Assembly: GCF_012933385.1 (NCBI RefSeq)
Contig: NZ_JABBPN010000012.1
Location: forward strand, 78,277-142,276
DNA from: Paenibacillus lemnae
GTDB taxonomy: Bacteria > Bacillota > Bacilli > Paenibacillales > Paenibacillaceae
Direction of reading: 5' to 3'
Length of the DNA: 64,000 bases
Shown: positions 47,201 to 54,772 of the stretch, one piece after another
Position numbering within the stretch: position 1 is the stretch's first letter
Layout: each line of letters starts with the position of its first letter
Position numbers and translations under genes: made by a program
Notes under the pieces: model-generated
Told to the model about the DNA's origin: nothing
The model's input: the letters and a program-made list of their open reading frames with translations, nothing else
Database searches by the model: none

Positions 47201-48972
47201 AGGTAGAAGATGTCGTGAACCGGGATCAGGCGATCCGCTGGAGCTGGGGAGCACCGGAGGAAAATAACAGCGTTATTCCTCAGGACGGGTTCGTTATTTC
47301 GGCGCTTGATCCTTCAGGAACAAGGACGAAAAGGCAGCAGGTTGCTAACGCTTATAACGATGGGGATCAGGTACGGGCATCTTTGCTGAGCGGACTTCTG
47401 GATGATGAAGGCAAGCAGGTTGCTGCTAACCGAGTGACCGTCGAAGGTCATGTGGAGGTTCTGGGTGCAGGAACGAATGTACAGGTTCGATTCAATGGAC
47501 AGCCGGCACAGGTTCAGGCTGATGGTGATTTTGCAGGCGAAATCAAGCTATCGCCAGGAGCCAACAGCATTATGATCGATGTGTATGTGGATGAGATGAA
47601 AACAAACAGCAGGCTGATCGAAATGACACGGACTACCGGAGACGGGGGAGGCGACCCGGGGCACGGTAATCCAGGCAACCCAGGCAACCCAGGGAATCCC
47701 GGCAATCCGGGTAACCCCGGCAACCCTGGCGGAACCGGTGCAGGAAGCAGCGGAGCTGAGGGAAGCATAAAGGTTGTAAAGGAAGCCGCTGTGAACGGAA
47801 GCACCATCCTAACGGCTGAAATTTTGACAGAAGGCATGCTGAAGGATCTCGCAGAGATACTCAACGGAGGCAAAGCGCCGCGGCTTGTATATGAAATTAG
47901 GGATGATGCAGATTCCATCATCGTTAAGTGGCCATCAGCCGGCTTAAATGAAGTGCTGAAGCGCCATCCCTCCACCATACTGGTTCTCATTACAAAGAAA
48001 GGTAATTTAGAAATCTCCGTGGCATCCCTAAGAACGGGAGTGAATTCAGCCGGGACAGATGAGTTTTTCGTGTTCACCTTGTCGGAGCTTTCAGGCAATG
48101 AAGCAGCCTCCGTGCAAAATCAGATTCTAGCTCAAGGCGGACGGGTGGCGGCTGCACCAGTAAGTGTTAAGATCAACTGGTCCGGAAATGGAAACATAGC
48201 GGAAGATCTCCAGCTTGATGGAAGGGGAGCGGAGCTGGTTCTTCCTGCAGAAAGTGTTTTTAATTCCAAACAGCTTGCTGCCTTTAAAGTCAGTCCGGCG
48301 GGCAAACTGTCTTATGTACCGGTACTTATAAGTAATAATAACGGTAAAGGTGCCATCCGTATGAGAATATGGAACGAGGGAACCTACATTGCAGCCCAGC
48401 GGAGCGTCACTTTCGCAGATTCGGAGCAGCACTGGGCGGCTGCTTCCATTCGTGAGCTTGCCGCTAAGGGTTTAATAGCAGGTACAGGAGAGAACTCATT
48501 TACTCCCAATCGTTCTATTAACCGGGCTGAATTCACCTCCCTGCTGGTTAAAGCCCTGGGGATTGATACTAACCTGGCTGGATTATCGGGATTTAACGAC
48601 GTAGATGCAGGCAGCTGGTATGCTTCTGCAGCAGCATCGGCTGCTGCAGCCGGGCTGATCCAGGGTTACCCTGGCGATGAGTTCCGGCCGAATGAAATCA
48701 TTACCCGTGAGCAAATGTGTGTCCTGCTTCTAAGGGCGCTGAATTTCGCAGGCAAAAGCAATATATACTCTGGAGATATGAAGGTGCTTGATCACCTTCA
48801 GGATGAGAAAGAGATTGCTTCCTGGTCGAGGTCTGCTGTCTCTGCCGCTGTGGAAGCGGGGTTAATGCAGGGCCGTCCCTCGGGATATTTCGAGCCTGGA
48901 GCGCCTTCTACGCGGGCAGAAGCTGCAGTCGTCCTGAAACGTATGCTTCAGCTCGTTGGTTACATGGACTGA
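44224..48972 (+). CDS. S-layer-anchored modular protein with GHL10/DUF187-type glycosidase-like domain
   Basis: 1582 residues. Signal peptide (about 1-32, ending GTSGFAA). Two copies of a ~110-residue beta module (about 60-180 and 315-440; each with IPE.GY.LMA and GDF.KL-like motifs) alternate with small Ig-like units, joined by a Pro/Glu linker (EPEPQPEPDPELPPE). A GHL10-like barrel covers about 539-930 (ILDVKGVEGFVSYKKND, NYDVDGVVHDRGRYDNEG, YLDFLMIGAYQTTSS). A third beta module and Ig unit follow (about 955-1130), then (GNP)7, a linker domain and three SLH domains (about 1397-1582). SLH repeats bind pyruvylated wall polymer, so it sits on the cell surface. The barrel probably cleaves the glycan taken up by the adjacent importer. 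Confidence 0.9.
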   Translation: MNKILRRRLASMLSAALMISSAVFGFGTSGFAAERPEGGEMASAADSSSPHDSYMLVSQQDGFSLSFTDINPPEEELQQKEGYLAVFSHGARVTDDVYDNDVLVREQEVAIIVDSGGMVSQKHGPADEEGSVWNPAATVPIPEGGYIVLAKDAAWDDQGYRKPLHDHFAAGSTVKLMYNGTEILPGELPPGNPSTEPGPPPDSEPEPQPEPDPELPPELILNTPPDSVVYIPLLEVSGYVNNVTEDQDMRITIDNTEVNISASGSFRQNVYLNPGLNTVVVKLWEGQNELAVVQLNAVYDAEGAGADYIEVEAAPLDITIGVEGPRKKLDVIDQDVTGISNIIALFSRDYGESLIVPQFNVAAAVDASSRVTQVVNPSINGKPPVWTGPTELEIPEDGYVLMAHDNSYAGNDIKRFLAEKFKVGDFIKLRKNGEVVPVRELQSGNGAVARLKLDNASMYTVTEPQTVVTGLIENMDDPAAYTLKVNDVEVLFNEDGRFSYTLMLQPGINYGDAIIQKRGVEQDRQSLAVFYQQGLSSGKDVILWVDQAANARKFQSSEDVKNFLDQAKAAGVTSVILDVKGVEGFVSYKKNDLTGRPYVSEIKAPQKAGASPDLDLLEEFITHGHALGLSIHASINDFAEGSIAHQEFAVLNDHLDWEERVYFAENNGEIKRLRENAKQGLVAFVNPANDEVRDYQLKTFEEIIKNYDVDGVVHDRGRYDNEGADFSEETRVKFEQFLAARDKQLVNWPEVVFYYDQSVRVYGPLIQDWWEFRSKTIQSFFAEVKDLVDGYETVKGRNIQVSSYVGSWYETYYLNGVNWGSKNFRFDQRLNLPDESIYTPEYYETGYIEYLDFLMIGAYQTTSSEVKKYITLGNIVTNGELPLYAGIALNNVQTPAMQREVFQAGLSSTNGLMLFDASQVNWPIITAALQDKEWVKDYQLGMSLPGKPEQFMEGDFHNVNRVEGNINVMTDSFGYSTGSNRFGVEVVVNAAGQVEDVVNRDQAIRWSWGAPEENNSVIPQDGFVISALDPSGTRTKRQQVANAYNDGDQVRASLLSGLLDDEGKQVAANRVTVEGHVEVLGAGTNVQVRFNGQPAQVQADGDFAGEIKLSPGANSIMIDVYVDEMKTNSRLIEMTRTTGDGGGDPGHGNPGNPGNPGNPGNPGNPGNPGGTGAGSSGAEGSIKVVKEAAVNGSTILTAEILTEGMLKDLAEILNGGKAPRLVYEIRDDADSIIVKWPSAGLNEVLKRHPSTILVLITKKGNLEISVASLRTGVNSAGTDEFFVFTLSELSGNEAASVQNQILAQGGRVAAAPVSVKINWSGNGNIAEDLQLDGRGAELVLPAESVFNSKQLAAFKVSPAGKLSYVPVLISNNNGKGAIRMRIWNEGTYIAAQRSVTFADSEQHWAAASIRELAAKGLIAGTGENSFTPNRSINRAEFTSLLVKALGIDTNLAGLSGFNDVDAGSWYASAAASAAAAGLIQGYPGDEFRPNEIITREQMCVLLLRALNFAGKSNIYSGDMKVLDHLQDEKEIASWSRSAVSAAVEAGLMQGRPSGYFEPGAPSTRAEAAVVLKRMLQLVGYMD
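47665..47727 (+). repeat. (GGN AAY CCN)7 tandem repeat coding a GNP collagen-like linker
   Basis: Seven tandem 9-base units encode Gly-Asn-Pro, residues ~1148-1168 of the surface protein. The units differ at third positions, so the repeat is kept by protein-level selection as much as by slippage. Confidence 0.9.
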
Positions 48973-49183
48973 TCAACCGTACCATTGACGGCCGCTTGAG
49001 GGACATTAGGCATAGATTTAAGATTGCAGGCAAGCAATAGAGTGAGGAAAGCAGTTTTGTAAGGTGGATGATCACCTGGGACTGAAAGAGCCTCATGAAT
49101 CCATTAGATTAGAAAAATGATGGGGCTTATGCTCACGAACCGAACTATGTTCCTGCTTGGGAGTCCTATAAATCACTATTACA

Positions 49184-49218
49184 TGCACCCGCCTTCCTTA
49201 TTAAGGAAGGCGGGTGCA
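49184..49218. other. Perfect 35-base palindromic hairpin
   Basis: In the 407-base gap after the surface-protein gene. Arms TGCACCCGCCTTCCTTA and its exact complement flank a single T. It is GC-rich at the base and is not followed by a T tract, so it is not a standard terminator. The remaining gap holds the terminator and -10 listed next. Confidence 0.7.
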
Positions 49219-49264
49219 CGGCTATCTAGTTCCTTTTGTGGATACCCCTTTTTAGCTAGTCCAG

Positions 49265-49302
49265 GATGAGCTCTGTCTTTAAGAACATGGGCTCATCTTT
49301 TT
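49265..49302 (+). terminator. Terminator 290 bases after the surface-protein gene
   Basis: GATGAGCTC and GGGCTCATC form a stem around a 15-base loop, followed by TTTTT. Confidence 0.75.
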
Positions 49303-49314
49303 GCTGGCTAACAA

Positions 49315-49323
49315 TGCTATAAT
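49315..49323 (+). promoter_or_regulatory. Extended -10 promoter before twin-barrel protein gene
   Basis: TGCTATAAT, an exact extended -10, 57 bases before the start. No good -35 is seen 16-18 bases upstream, which extended -10 promoters tolerate. Confidence 0.5.
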
Positions 49324-49379
49324 TACCCCGTTTACTGCCTGTGTACTGAGCATTACGCACAATAGAACGGAGGGACATG

Positions 49380-51209
49380 ATGAAGAAACAACGATGCCGG
49401 AGGCTAACCTGCACGCTGCTGGCTGCGGTTCTGCTGCTGGCGTGCGTTCAGCTGCCCGCATATGCACAGAGTGCCGAAGGCAAGGCAACCTGGGTGTGGC
49501 AGACCGAGCTGATCCGGGATGGAGGCGAGCGTCTGCTTAGTTTTGCCGAGCAGGAAGGCATAAATCTTATATATCTGCAGATTGATCGGGAAATCCCGGC
49601 AGGTATTTACAATGATTTTATACAGGAGGCCCATAGGAATGAGATCCACATCCATGCGCTTGGAGGCGATCCCCGATGGGCACTGACGAAATATCAGGGC
49701 GATATGATCGGGCTGGCGGAGTGGGTGACCTCATATAACGAAGGAGCATCCCCTGAAGGGAGCTTTGATGGTATCCACCTCGATATCGAGCCGTATGTCC
49801 TTCCACAGTGGGAAACGGCACAGGGCGAGGTGATTGCCTCCTGGAGAGAGAATCTGCAGGCCTTTTTGGACAGGGCTTCTGGAACAGGTGTTGAACTTGG
49901 TATAGATATCCCTTTCTGGCTTGATGAGTTCACTCTGCCGGATGGAGGGAATCTCAATGCGTGGCTGATGTCTTCCTTTGATCATGTCACGGTGATGGCT
50001 TACCGGAATCAGGCGGAAACCGAGCACGGCATCCTGTACCTTACGAAGCAGGAGCTTGAGCTGGGAGACCGCTTGGGAACGAAAGTGCGGATCGCTGTGA
50101 ACACCAAGGAAATGCCGGGTGAAGAGCATACGACTTTTTACAGTCTCGGTAGACAGCAAATGAATCAGACACTGGAGAATTTGTCAGGGACGCTGCGTGC
50201 TCATTCTTCTTTTGCAGGACTGGCCGTTCATGATTTTCGGTATTGGGAGAACATGTCGCAGACCGGGACGGAAGGACCGGCTGAGGGGCTCCCGGATCCG
50301 GACGTTCAGCCTGCTCCCGACCCGGGTACTGATCCAGCCCCGGATCCCGTACCAGATCCTGATCCGGTCCCTGGAGAACGTGTTCCGGATGCTGATCCGG
50401 TTACGCGAAGTGAGTCGATTCGGGGAACCTATATCTGGAGAGCGGAAGAGGTGATCCACAACAGCAGGGAAATTCTTGATTTTGCAAAGGAAAAAAACCT
50501 GAATTTCTTATACGTTCGTCTCGATCTTCAGCAGCCGTTCAGTGCCTACCGTTCTTTTATGAAGGAAGCTTCATCGGCTGGCATTGAGGTGCATGCCCTT
50601 GGGGGCCATCCAATTTGGGCTCTGCAAGAAAACAGGGACCGTATGCTGAAGCTGGTGAACTATGTAAAGGATTATAATCGTGTTGTCGAGGGAGATGAAC
50701 GTTTTCATGGAATTCATCTGGACATCGAGCCGTATGTACTTCCGGAATGGAGTGCAGACAGCCAAAATGTTATTACACAATGGACGTCTAATATCGATGC
50801 TTTCGTTCGCGAGCTGAAGGCGGACTCCAGTCTTAAAGCCAGTATGGACATGGCGGTGTGGCTGGACAAGCATCCCGTGCCAGGAGAAGGGATATCGGTG
50901 AGTGAGTGGATGATTGATCGGATGGACCATGTATCGCTGATGGCGTTCCGGGACCGGGCCGAGGGCTCTAACGGCATTCTGAGCGTGACCCGCGAAGAGC
51001 TGGCCATTGCTGAAAGGCTGGGCAAGCCGATGCTGATTTCCGTGGAAATCAAAGAAAGCCATGAAGGCGGACATATTACATTTTATGAAGAAGGGGCTGC
51101 CTTTATGGAACAGGAGCTGGCGACCGTGCAGAAGCATCTGCAGCAGTCATCCTCCTTCCGTGGAAACCTGGTGCATGCCTATGAGTATTGGCGGGACGCA
51201 AGGCCATAA
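49380..51209 (+). CDS. Secreted protein with two tandem TIM-barrel-like domains (DIEPY motif)
   Basis: 609 residues from ATG 49380 (GGAGGG 5 bases ahead; ATG 49377 is too close). Signal peptide to about residue 28 (QLPAYAQS). Domain 1 (about 30-290) and domain 2 (about 345-609) are homologous. Both have an ATWVW/GTYIW start, HALGG.P.WAL, GIHLDIEPYVLP, a W.D motif, and a late VTVMAYRNQAE / VSLMAFRDRAE strand. They are joined by a linker of Pro-Asp pairs. Repeated acid residues at barrel strand ends (LDIEPY) look like a glycosidase active site of GH18-like type, but no named family is claimed. It has its own promoter and terminator next to the S-layer enzyme, so it probably works on the same extracellular glycan. 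Confidence 0.82.
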   Translation: MKKQRCRRLTCTLLAAVLLLACVQLPAYAQSAEGKATWVWQTELIRDGGERLLSFAEQEGINLIYLQIDREIPAGIYNDFIQEAHRNEIHIHALGGDPRWALTKYQGDMIGLAEWVTSYNEGASPEGSFDGIHLDIEPYVLPQWETAQGEVIASWRENLQAFLDRASGTGVELGIDIPFWLDEFTLPDGGNLNAWLMSSFDHVTVMAYRNQAETEHGILYLTKQELELGDRLGTKVRIAVNTKEMPGEEHTTFYSLGRQQMNQTLENLSGTLRAHSSFAGLAVHDFRYWENMSQTGTEGPAEGLPDPDVQPAPDPGTDPAPDPVPDPDPVPGERVPDADPVTRSESIRGTYIWRAEEVIHNSREILDFAKEKNLNFLYVRLDLQQPFSAYRSFMKEASSAGIEVHALGGHPIWALQENRDRMLKLVNYVKDYNRVVEGDERFHGIHLDIEPYVLPEWSADSQNVITQWTSNIDAFVRELKADSSLKASMDMAVWLDKHPVPGEGISVSEWMIDRMDHVSLMAFRDRAEGSNGILSVTREELAIAERLGKPMLISVEIKESHEGGHITFYEEGAAFMEQELATVQKHLQQSSSFRGNLVHAYEYWRDARP

Positions 51210-51233
51210 ATGAATGATTCACTTCATCAAGCG

Positions 51234-51285
51234 AGAAAGGTGGAAGGCAGCTCCCGTGGAGCTTCTCTTCCGCCTTTCTTTCCTT
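51234..51285 (+). terminator. Terminator after twin-barrel gene
   Basis: Long interrupted stem: GAAAGG.GGAAG..AGCTCC pairs with GGAGCT..CTTCCGCCTTTC; a T/C-rich run follows. Confidence 0.7.
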
Positions 51286-51410
51286 TTCGTTCATGCGTTC
51301 GGTACGTTTCTTTGTGAATCAATTTGTTTAATACTTTTGTGCTATAGGAGATAAACTGTAATTCTGGTAATATAAACCTACTAAAGCCAGAAAGGGATGA
51401 CCTGAGCGAT

Positions 51411-52355
51411 ATGTCAGATGATCAAAACCGGAGGAAAAATCTTAAAGTAATCACCTTTCAGAAAGATCGGGACGGCCTCGTGGAAACCGAAATGCCTAAT
51501 GTTACATTTCAGGATGTCGGGGGCATGGAAGGTCTGAAGAAGAAGATTCGAATGAACTTCATTCTACCGCTGCAGCAGCCCGAGATGTTCCAAGCGTTCG
51601 GCAAAAACGCCGGGGGCAGCATGCTTCTGTACGGTCCGCCCGGATGCGGTAAAACATTCCTGGCTAAAGCGATTGCCGGGGAGATTAACGCCAATTTTCT
51701 GCATGTTGAGCTGCAGGCTATTTTGTCCATGTATGCCGGACAGAGTGAGCATAATCTGCATGATTTTTTTGAAAAAGCGCGTTCAGAAAAGCCCTGCGTC
51801 ATCTTTATTGATGAGCTGGATGCGATCGGCGGAAGCCGTAACGCCATGCGTCAGCATCATGACCGTATGTTGGTCAACCAGCTGTTGACGGAACTGGACG
51901 GAATGCAGTCTTATAACCACGAGGTGCTCGTTATTGGCGCTACCAATACGCCCTGGTATCTCGATTCTGCGCTGCGCAGACCCGGACGCTTTAATCATTT
52001 GTTCTTTGTACCGCCGCCGGAAGCGCCGGAGAGGGAGTTGATTCTGCGTCTGAAGACCGATGGCAAACCGCAGGAGCAGCTGAATCTTGCCAAGTGGGCG
52101 GAGGCGACGCCGCATTTCTCCGGAGCGGACCTGGAGCAGATTGTGCGTGATGCTATAGAGCAGGCACTTGAACGCTCACTGGAGAGCGGCAGCATTCAGC
52201 CTATTACAGATAAAGATATGAAGCGAAGTATCAGCGGCCGAAAGGCGACGACATTGGACTGGTTTTCGACCGCGAAGAATTATGCTACCTTCAGTGATGT
52301 GAACCGGGATTACGAGAATGTACTGGAGTACATTAAAACCCACCGAATTAAATAA
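51411..52355 (+). CDS. AAA+ ATPase, single-domain, FtsH/Vps4-like
   Basis: 314 residues. A short N-terminal arm (1-30) is followed by a complete AAA module: VTFQDVGGMEGLK, Walker A GPPGCGKT (75-82), Walker B IFIDELDAIGG (131-141), sensor-1 GATNTP (Asn179), arginine fingers in LRRPGRF (190-194) and a C-terminal lid (ATPHFSGADLEQIVRDAI). No protease, membrane or substrate domain is attached, so it needs a partner. The gene for a TPR membrane protein starts 18 bases after its stop. The role is unknown; remodelling of a membrane-associated complex is an inference from the pair. Confidence 0.88.
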   Translation: MSDDQNRRKNLKVITFQKDRDGLVETEMPNVTFQDVGGMEGLKKKIRMNFILPLQQPEMFQAFGKNAGGSMLLYGPPGCGKTFLAKAIAGEINANFLHVELQAILSMYAGQSEHNLHDFFEKARSEKPCVIFIDELDAIGGSRNAMRQHHDRMLVNQLLTELDGMQSYNHEVLVIGATNTPWYLDSALRRPGRFNHLFFVPPPEAPERELILRLKTDGKPQEQLNLAKWAEATPHFSGADLEQIVRDAIEQALERSLESGSIQPITDKDMKRSISGRKATTLDWFSTAKNYATFSDVNRDYENVLEYIKTHRIK

Positions 52356-52373
52356 CGGGAGGTGCGCCTGCAC

Positions 52374-53255
52374 TTGAGCATTCAAGAAAGCAACAGTATG
52401 TCATATGACCGGATATTCAAACTCATGGACTGGCGCCGGTTCCCTGAAGCGATTGAAGAGGCGGAGGACTGGCTGAAGCGTGATCCCGAAAATCCGAATG
52501 CTTACGCGGTGTTGTCCCGCGTGTACTCACGAATGGGCGAATACAAGAAGGCACTGCACTGGTCACAGGAATCCCTTCGCCGGGATCCCGAGAATAGCCA
52601 GGCATGGTTTGTCAGAGTGTTCGCATTTTATGCTGCAGAGGACGACCGCAGATTCCTGAGCGCTGTAAAGGAAGCCAGACGCATTGATCCGGATGAGCCG
52701 CATTACCATTACTTATTATTTAACTATTACCATAGCAAGGGGAAGCTAAAAGAGGCAGAGGAGGAGATCCAGCGGGCGCTTGCTCTCTCCCCTGAGCATT
52801 CGCTATACCTGTCATCTTACAGCTACCTGCTCGCTAACTTAGGCAGGTTCGAAGAATCGGTGGCAGCAGAGAAAGCCGCGCTGGCCGCTGATCCTGAGCG
52901 GGATACGACGTTTCTGAATCTGGGATTGGCCGCTGATGCACGTGGTGAGCATAAGAAGCAGATTCAATATATGGAAAATGCGGTTCGCCTTGACCCGGAA
53001 TCCAGCGAAAATCGCGAATTATATCTTCAAAGCCTGCAGAAGCAATACTGGTTTTACCGTCTGCTCCTGCTGCCAGCCTCCATACGTAAAATGAAACCCT
53101 GGCAAATCTTTGTCAGCTGGTTTGTTATGTGGGCCCTGTTCAAGCCGCTTATTATTCTGTTTATTATTCTCTATGTATGTTCCCACTGGATATCTGCTCT
53201 GCTGGTCCGCTGGAAGGTGTTTGGCTGGCGGTCCATGTTTCGCCGTAAAGTGTGA
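52374..53255 (+). CDS. TPR-repeat protein with C-terminal membrane anchor, partner of AAA+ ATPase
   Basis: 293 residues from TTG 52374, with GGGAGGTG 9 bases upstream; GTG 52362 overlaps that site and ATG 52398 is an alternative. About five to six TPR units (residues 10-220; DPENPNAYAVLSRVYSRMGEYKKAL, DPDEPHYHYLLFNYYHSKGK, DPERDTTFLNLGLAADARGE) lead to one or two hydrophobic segments (about 240-275; FVSWFVMWALFK, LIILFIILYVCS) and a basic tail (WRSMFRRKV). It should be tail-anchored with the TPRs in the cytosol, where they could recruit substrates to the ATPase. A terminator follows. Confidence 0.82.
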   Translation: MSIQESNSMSYDRIFKLMDWRRFPEAIEEAEDWLKRDPENPNAYAVLSRVYSRMGEYKKALHWSQESLRRDPENSQAWFVRVFAFYAAEDDRRFLSAVKEARRIDPDEPHYHYLLFNYYHSKGKLKEAEEEIQRALALSPEHSLYLSSYSYLLANLGRFEESVAAEKAALAADPERDTTFLNLGLAADARGEHKKQIQYMENAVRLDPESSENRELYLQSLQKQYWFYRLLLLPASIRKMKPWQIFVSWFVMWALFKPLIILFIILYVCSHWISALLVRWKVFGWRSMFRRKV

Positions 53256-53300
53256 CTCGCGGCAGCCGGGATTGTTTGCTGCTGTTCAACAATGACTATA

Positions 53301-53347
53301 CAAAAACGCTGGATTTCCGGTTGTTCACCGAAATCCAGCGTTTTTGT
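53301..53347. terminator. Convergent bidirectional terminator
   Basis: CAAAAACGCTGGATTTC and GAAATCCAGCGTTTTTG form a near-perfect 17-bp stem. It serves the TPR gene on the plus strand and the DJ-1 gene on the minus strand. Confidence 0.92.
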
Positions 53348-53390
53348 GCTAATTTTGATGCTTTGATAAAGTGACTTTTACGTACAGGCC

Positions 53391-53921
53391 TTACCAGGCG
53401 TTCGAGCCAAGCCGGTCAATCGTGGCCTGAATGAAGGCAGGCTCATCATCCGGGGTGCGTGATGTAATCAGGTTACCGTCCGTAACCACTTCCTGATCTA
53501 CGAAGCTGCCTCCCGCATCCTTCACCTCATCCTGAATACCTGGATACGAGGTTAGCGTCCGTCCATTGAGCAAACCGGCTGCCGCCAAAATCTGCGGACC
53601 ATGGCAGATGGCTGAAATGGTGATTCCCGCGGAATCCGCTTCCTTGACAAATGCCTGGACATCTTTGTCATTCATCAGATGTGAAGGCGATTTACCGCCA
53701 GGTATAATCACAGCAGCATAATCAGAAGCCTTGGCATCCTGAGCCGCCAGATGAGATGTATAAGCCACCGTGCCTTTTTTACCCTTAAGTTCATCATCTT
53801 TTTTCAAGCTGATAATGACACCTTCATGTCCGTGCTTGATCATGGCTTCATATGGATTTTTCATTTCCGAATCTTCGAAATCATCTGCAAGCAGAAATGC
53901 GATCTTTTTTGCCTCCGTCAT
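53391..53921 (-). CDS. DJ-1/PfpI-family protein (YraA-like)
   Basis: 176 residues, usual for PfpI/YraA. The fold starts IAFLLADDFEDSEM (Glu18 region) and has IIPGGKSPSHL, then nucleophile Cys106 in AICHGPQILAAAGLL, with LTSYPGIQDEVKDAGG following. Members are glyoxalase III-like or proposed deglycase/stress proteins; which activity applies is unsettled. AAGGAG lies about 10 bases ahead of the ATG. Single-gene unit on the minus strand ended by the shared terminator. Confidence 0.92.
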   Translation of the reverse strand: MTEAKKIAFLLADDFEDSEMKNPYEAMIKHGHEGVIISLKKDDELKGKKGTVAYTSHLAAQDAKASDYAAVIIPGGKSPSHLMNDKDVQAFVKEADSAGITISAICHGPQILAAAGLLNGRTLTSYPGIQDEVKDAGGSFVDQEVVTDGNLITSRTPDDEPAFIQATIDRLGSNAW

Positions 53922-54093
53922 ACCTGTTCACTCCTTCCAAATTTAACCCACTAACAGTTTGCGTCAGTATAGGGCAGTTCATGCTTTTTTTTACCCGTGT
54001 GAGCGTGTTTTCAAGCAGTGAGGGGGGAGAAGCTTGTAGAGTGCGGATGAAGCAGACCTAAGATCTACTTACGACGTCCATAAGAGAAAGTGG

Positions 54094-54122
54094 TTTACAT
54101 TAAATGTAAATCATACTAAAAT
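54094..54122 (+). promoter_or_regulatory. SigA-type promoter with dyad at the -35
   Basis: TTTACA (54094-54099), 17 bases, TAAAAT (54117-54122). The -35 is part of a perfect inverted repeat TTTACAT-TAA-ATGTAAA (54094-54110), a possible repressor site. The gap 53922-54093 shows nothing else. Confidence 0.6.
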
Positions 54123-54170
54123 AGCAATAGTAAATATATTTGTAGTATTTAACCAATACAGGAGGGCGCT

Positions 54171-54632
54171 ATGAATCGTGTAATGAAGACGATGATGTCT
54201 TTACTTATGGCTGTCGCAGCAATCTTTAACGTATTGCCTATCGCTGCAGCTACTCAAAATAACTCTACTCCAACTCCAGAATCAGGCATTATCAAACCTT
54301 ACGCACAGGGCAGCCCGAACAAAGACGTTCTTGTTGTTTATGGAAACCCTTCAGCCATTGTACCAGCCTTCAGCATTCCAGCCCATTACGGCTGGGTTAA
54401 GGTATGGGTGAAAAACAATGGAAAGGATACAATTACGGTGACTGTTACTAAAGGTACAGAAACAGGAGTTGTAAAAATGCAGTTTAAAGTAGCGCCTGGC
54501 CAGCAGGGTTACAAACTTGCATCCAGTCCTTGGGCAATGGGGAATCACGTGGTCAGTATAAGTCCGGGTCAAGGTTATCCAGTCAAGGCGCAGTTGAACG
54601 TTAAGCTGGCAGGCGTTAAAACGAAGCTGTAA
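54171..54632 (+). CDS. Small secreted protein of unknown function
   Basis: 153 residues. Signal peptide with cleavage near residue 28 (LPIAAATQ). The mature part is a short Thr/Pro/Ser stretch (NSTPTPESGIIKP) followed by ~100 residues rich in Val/Thr/Gly/Lys, apparently a single beta-sandwich (VKVWVKNNGKDTITVTVTKG, ending VKAQLNVKLAGVKTKL). No cysteines and no catalytic motif. GGAGGG precedes the ATG; a promoter and terminator bracket it, so it is a single-gene unit. It may be an exported matrix or spore/cell-surface protein; no family is recognised. Confidence 0.72.
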   Translation: MNRVMKTMMSLLMAVAAIFNVLPIAAATQNNSTPTPESGIIKPYAQGSPNKDVLVVYGNPSAIVPAFSIPAHYGWVKVWVKNNGKDTITVTVTKGTETGVVKMQFKVAPGQQGYKLASSPWAMGNHVVSISPGQGYPVKAQLNVKLAGVKTKL

Positions 54633-54664
54633 ATGATTCCTGCGCTGCAGGGATCATTTTTTAT
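54632..54664 (+). terminator. Terminator after small secreted protein gene
   Basis: AATGATTCCTGC and GCAGGGATCATT pair around a 3-base loop with one mismatch, followed by six T. Confidence 0.85.
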
Positions 54665-54699
54665 ATTCCACCGTACAGGCACGAATAGGCGGAGGCCTA

Positions 54700-54707
54700 C
54701 ATACAAT
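54700..54707 (+). promoter_or_regulatory. SigE-type -10 upstream of sigK
   Basis: CATACAAT is an exact SigE -10 consensus, 65 bases before the sigK start. No clean -35 is seen at the usual spacing. In B. subtilis sigK is SigE and SpoIIID dependent, which fits. Confidence 0.5.
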
Positions 54708-54772
54708 GAACAGACTGAAAACCGAGCGCGGCAAGAGGCCGGTTGCATTGTATTCTTCAGGAGGTGTCCCCT

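Noticed and set aside
47665..47727. CRISPR-like short regular repeats
   Set aside because: Units are 9 bases, contiguous, in frame and encode Gly-Asn-Pro; there are no spacers.
47514..48098. Long antisense open frame opposite the GNP-linker region
   Set aside because: It arises from the GC-rich, stop-poor repeat on the other strand; Pro/Gly/Leu-rich product, no ribosome binding site, real gene on the plus strand.
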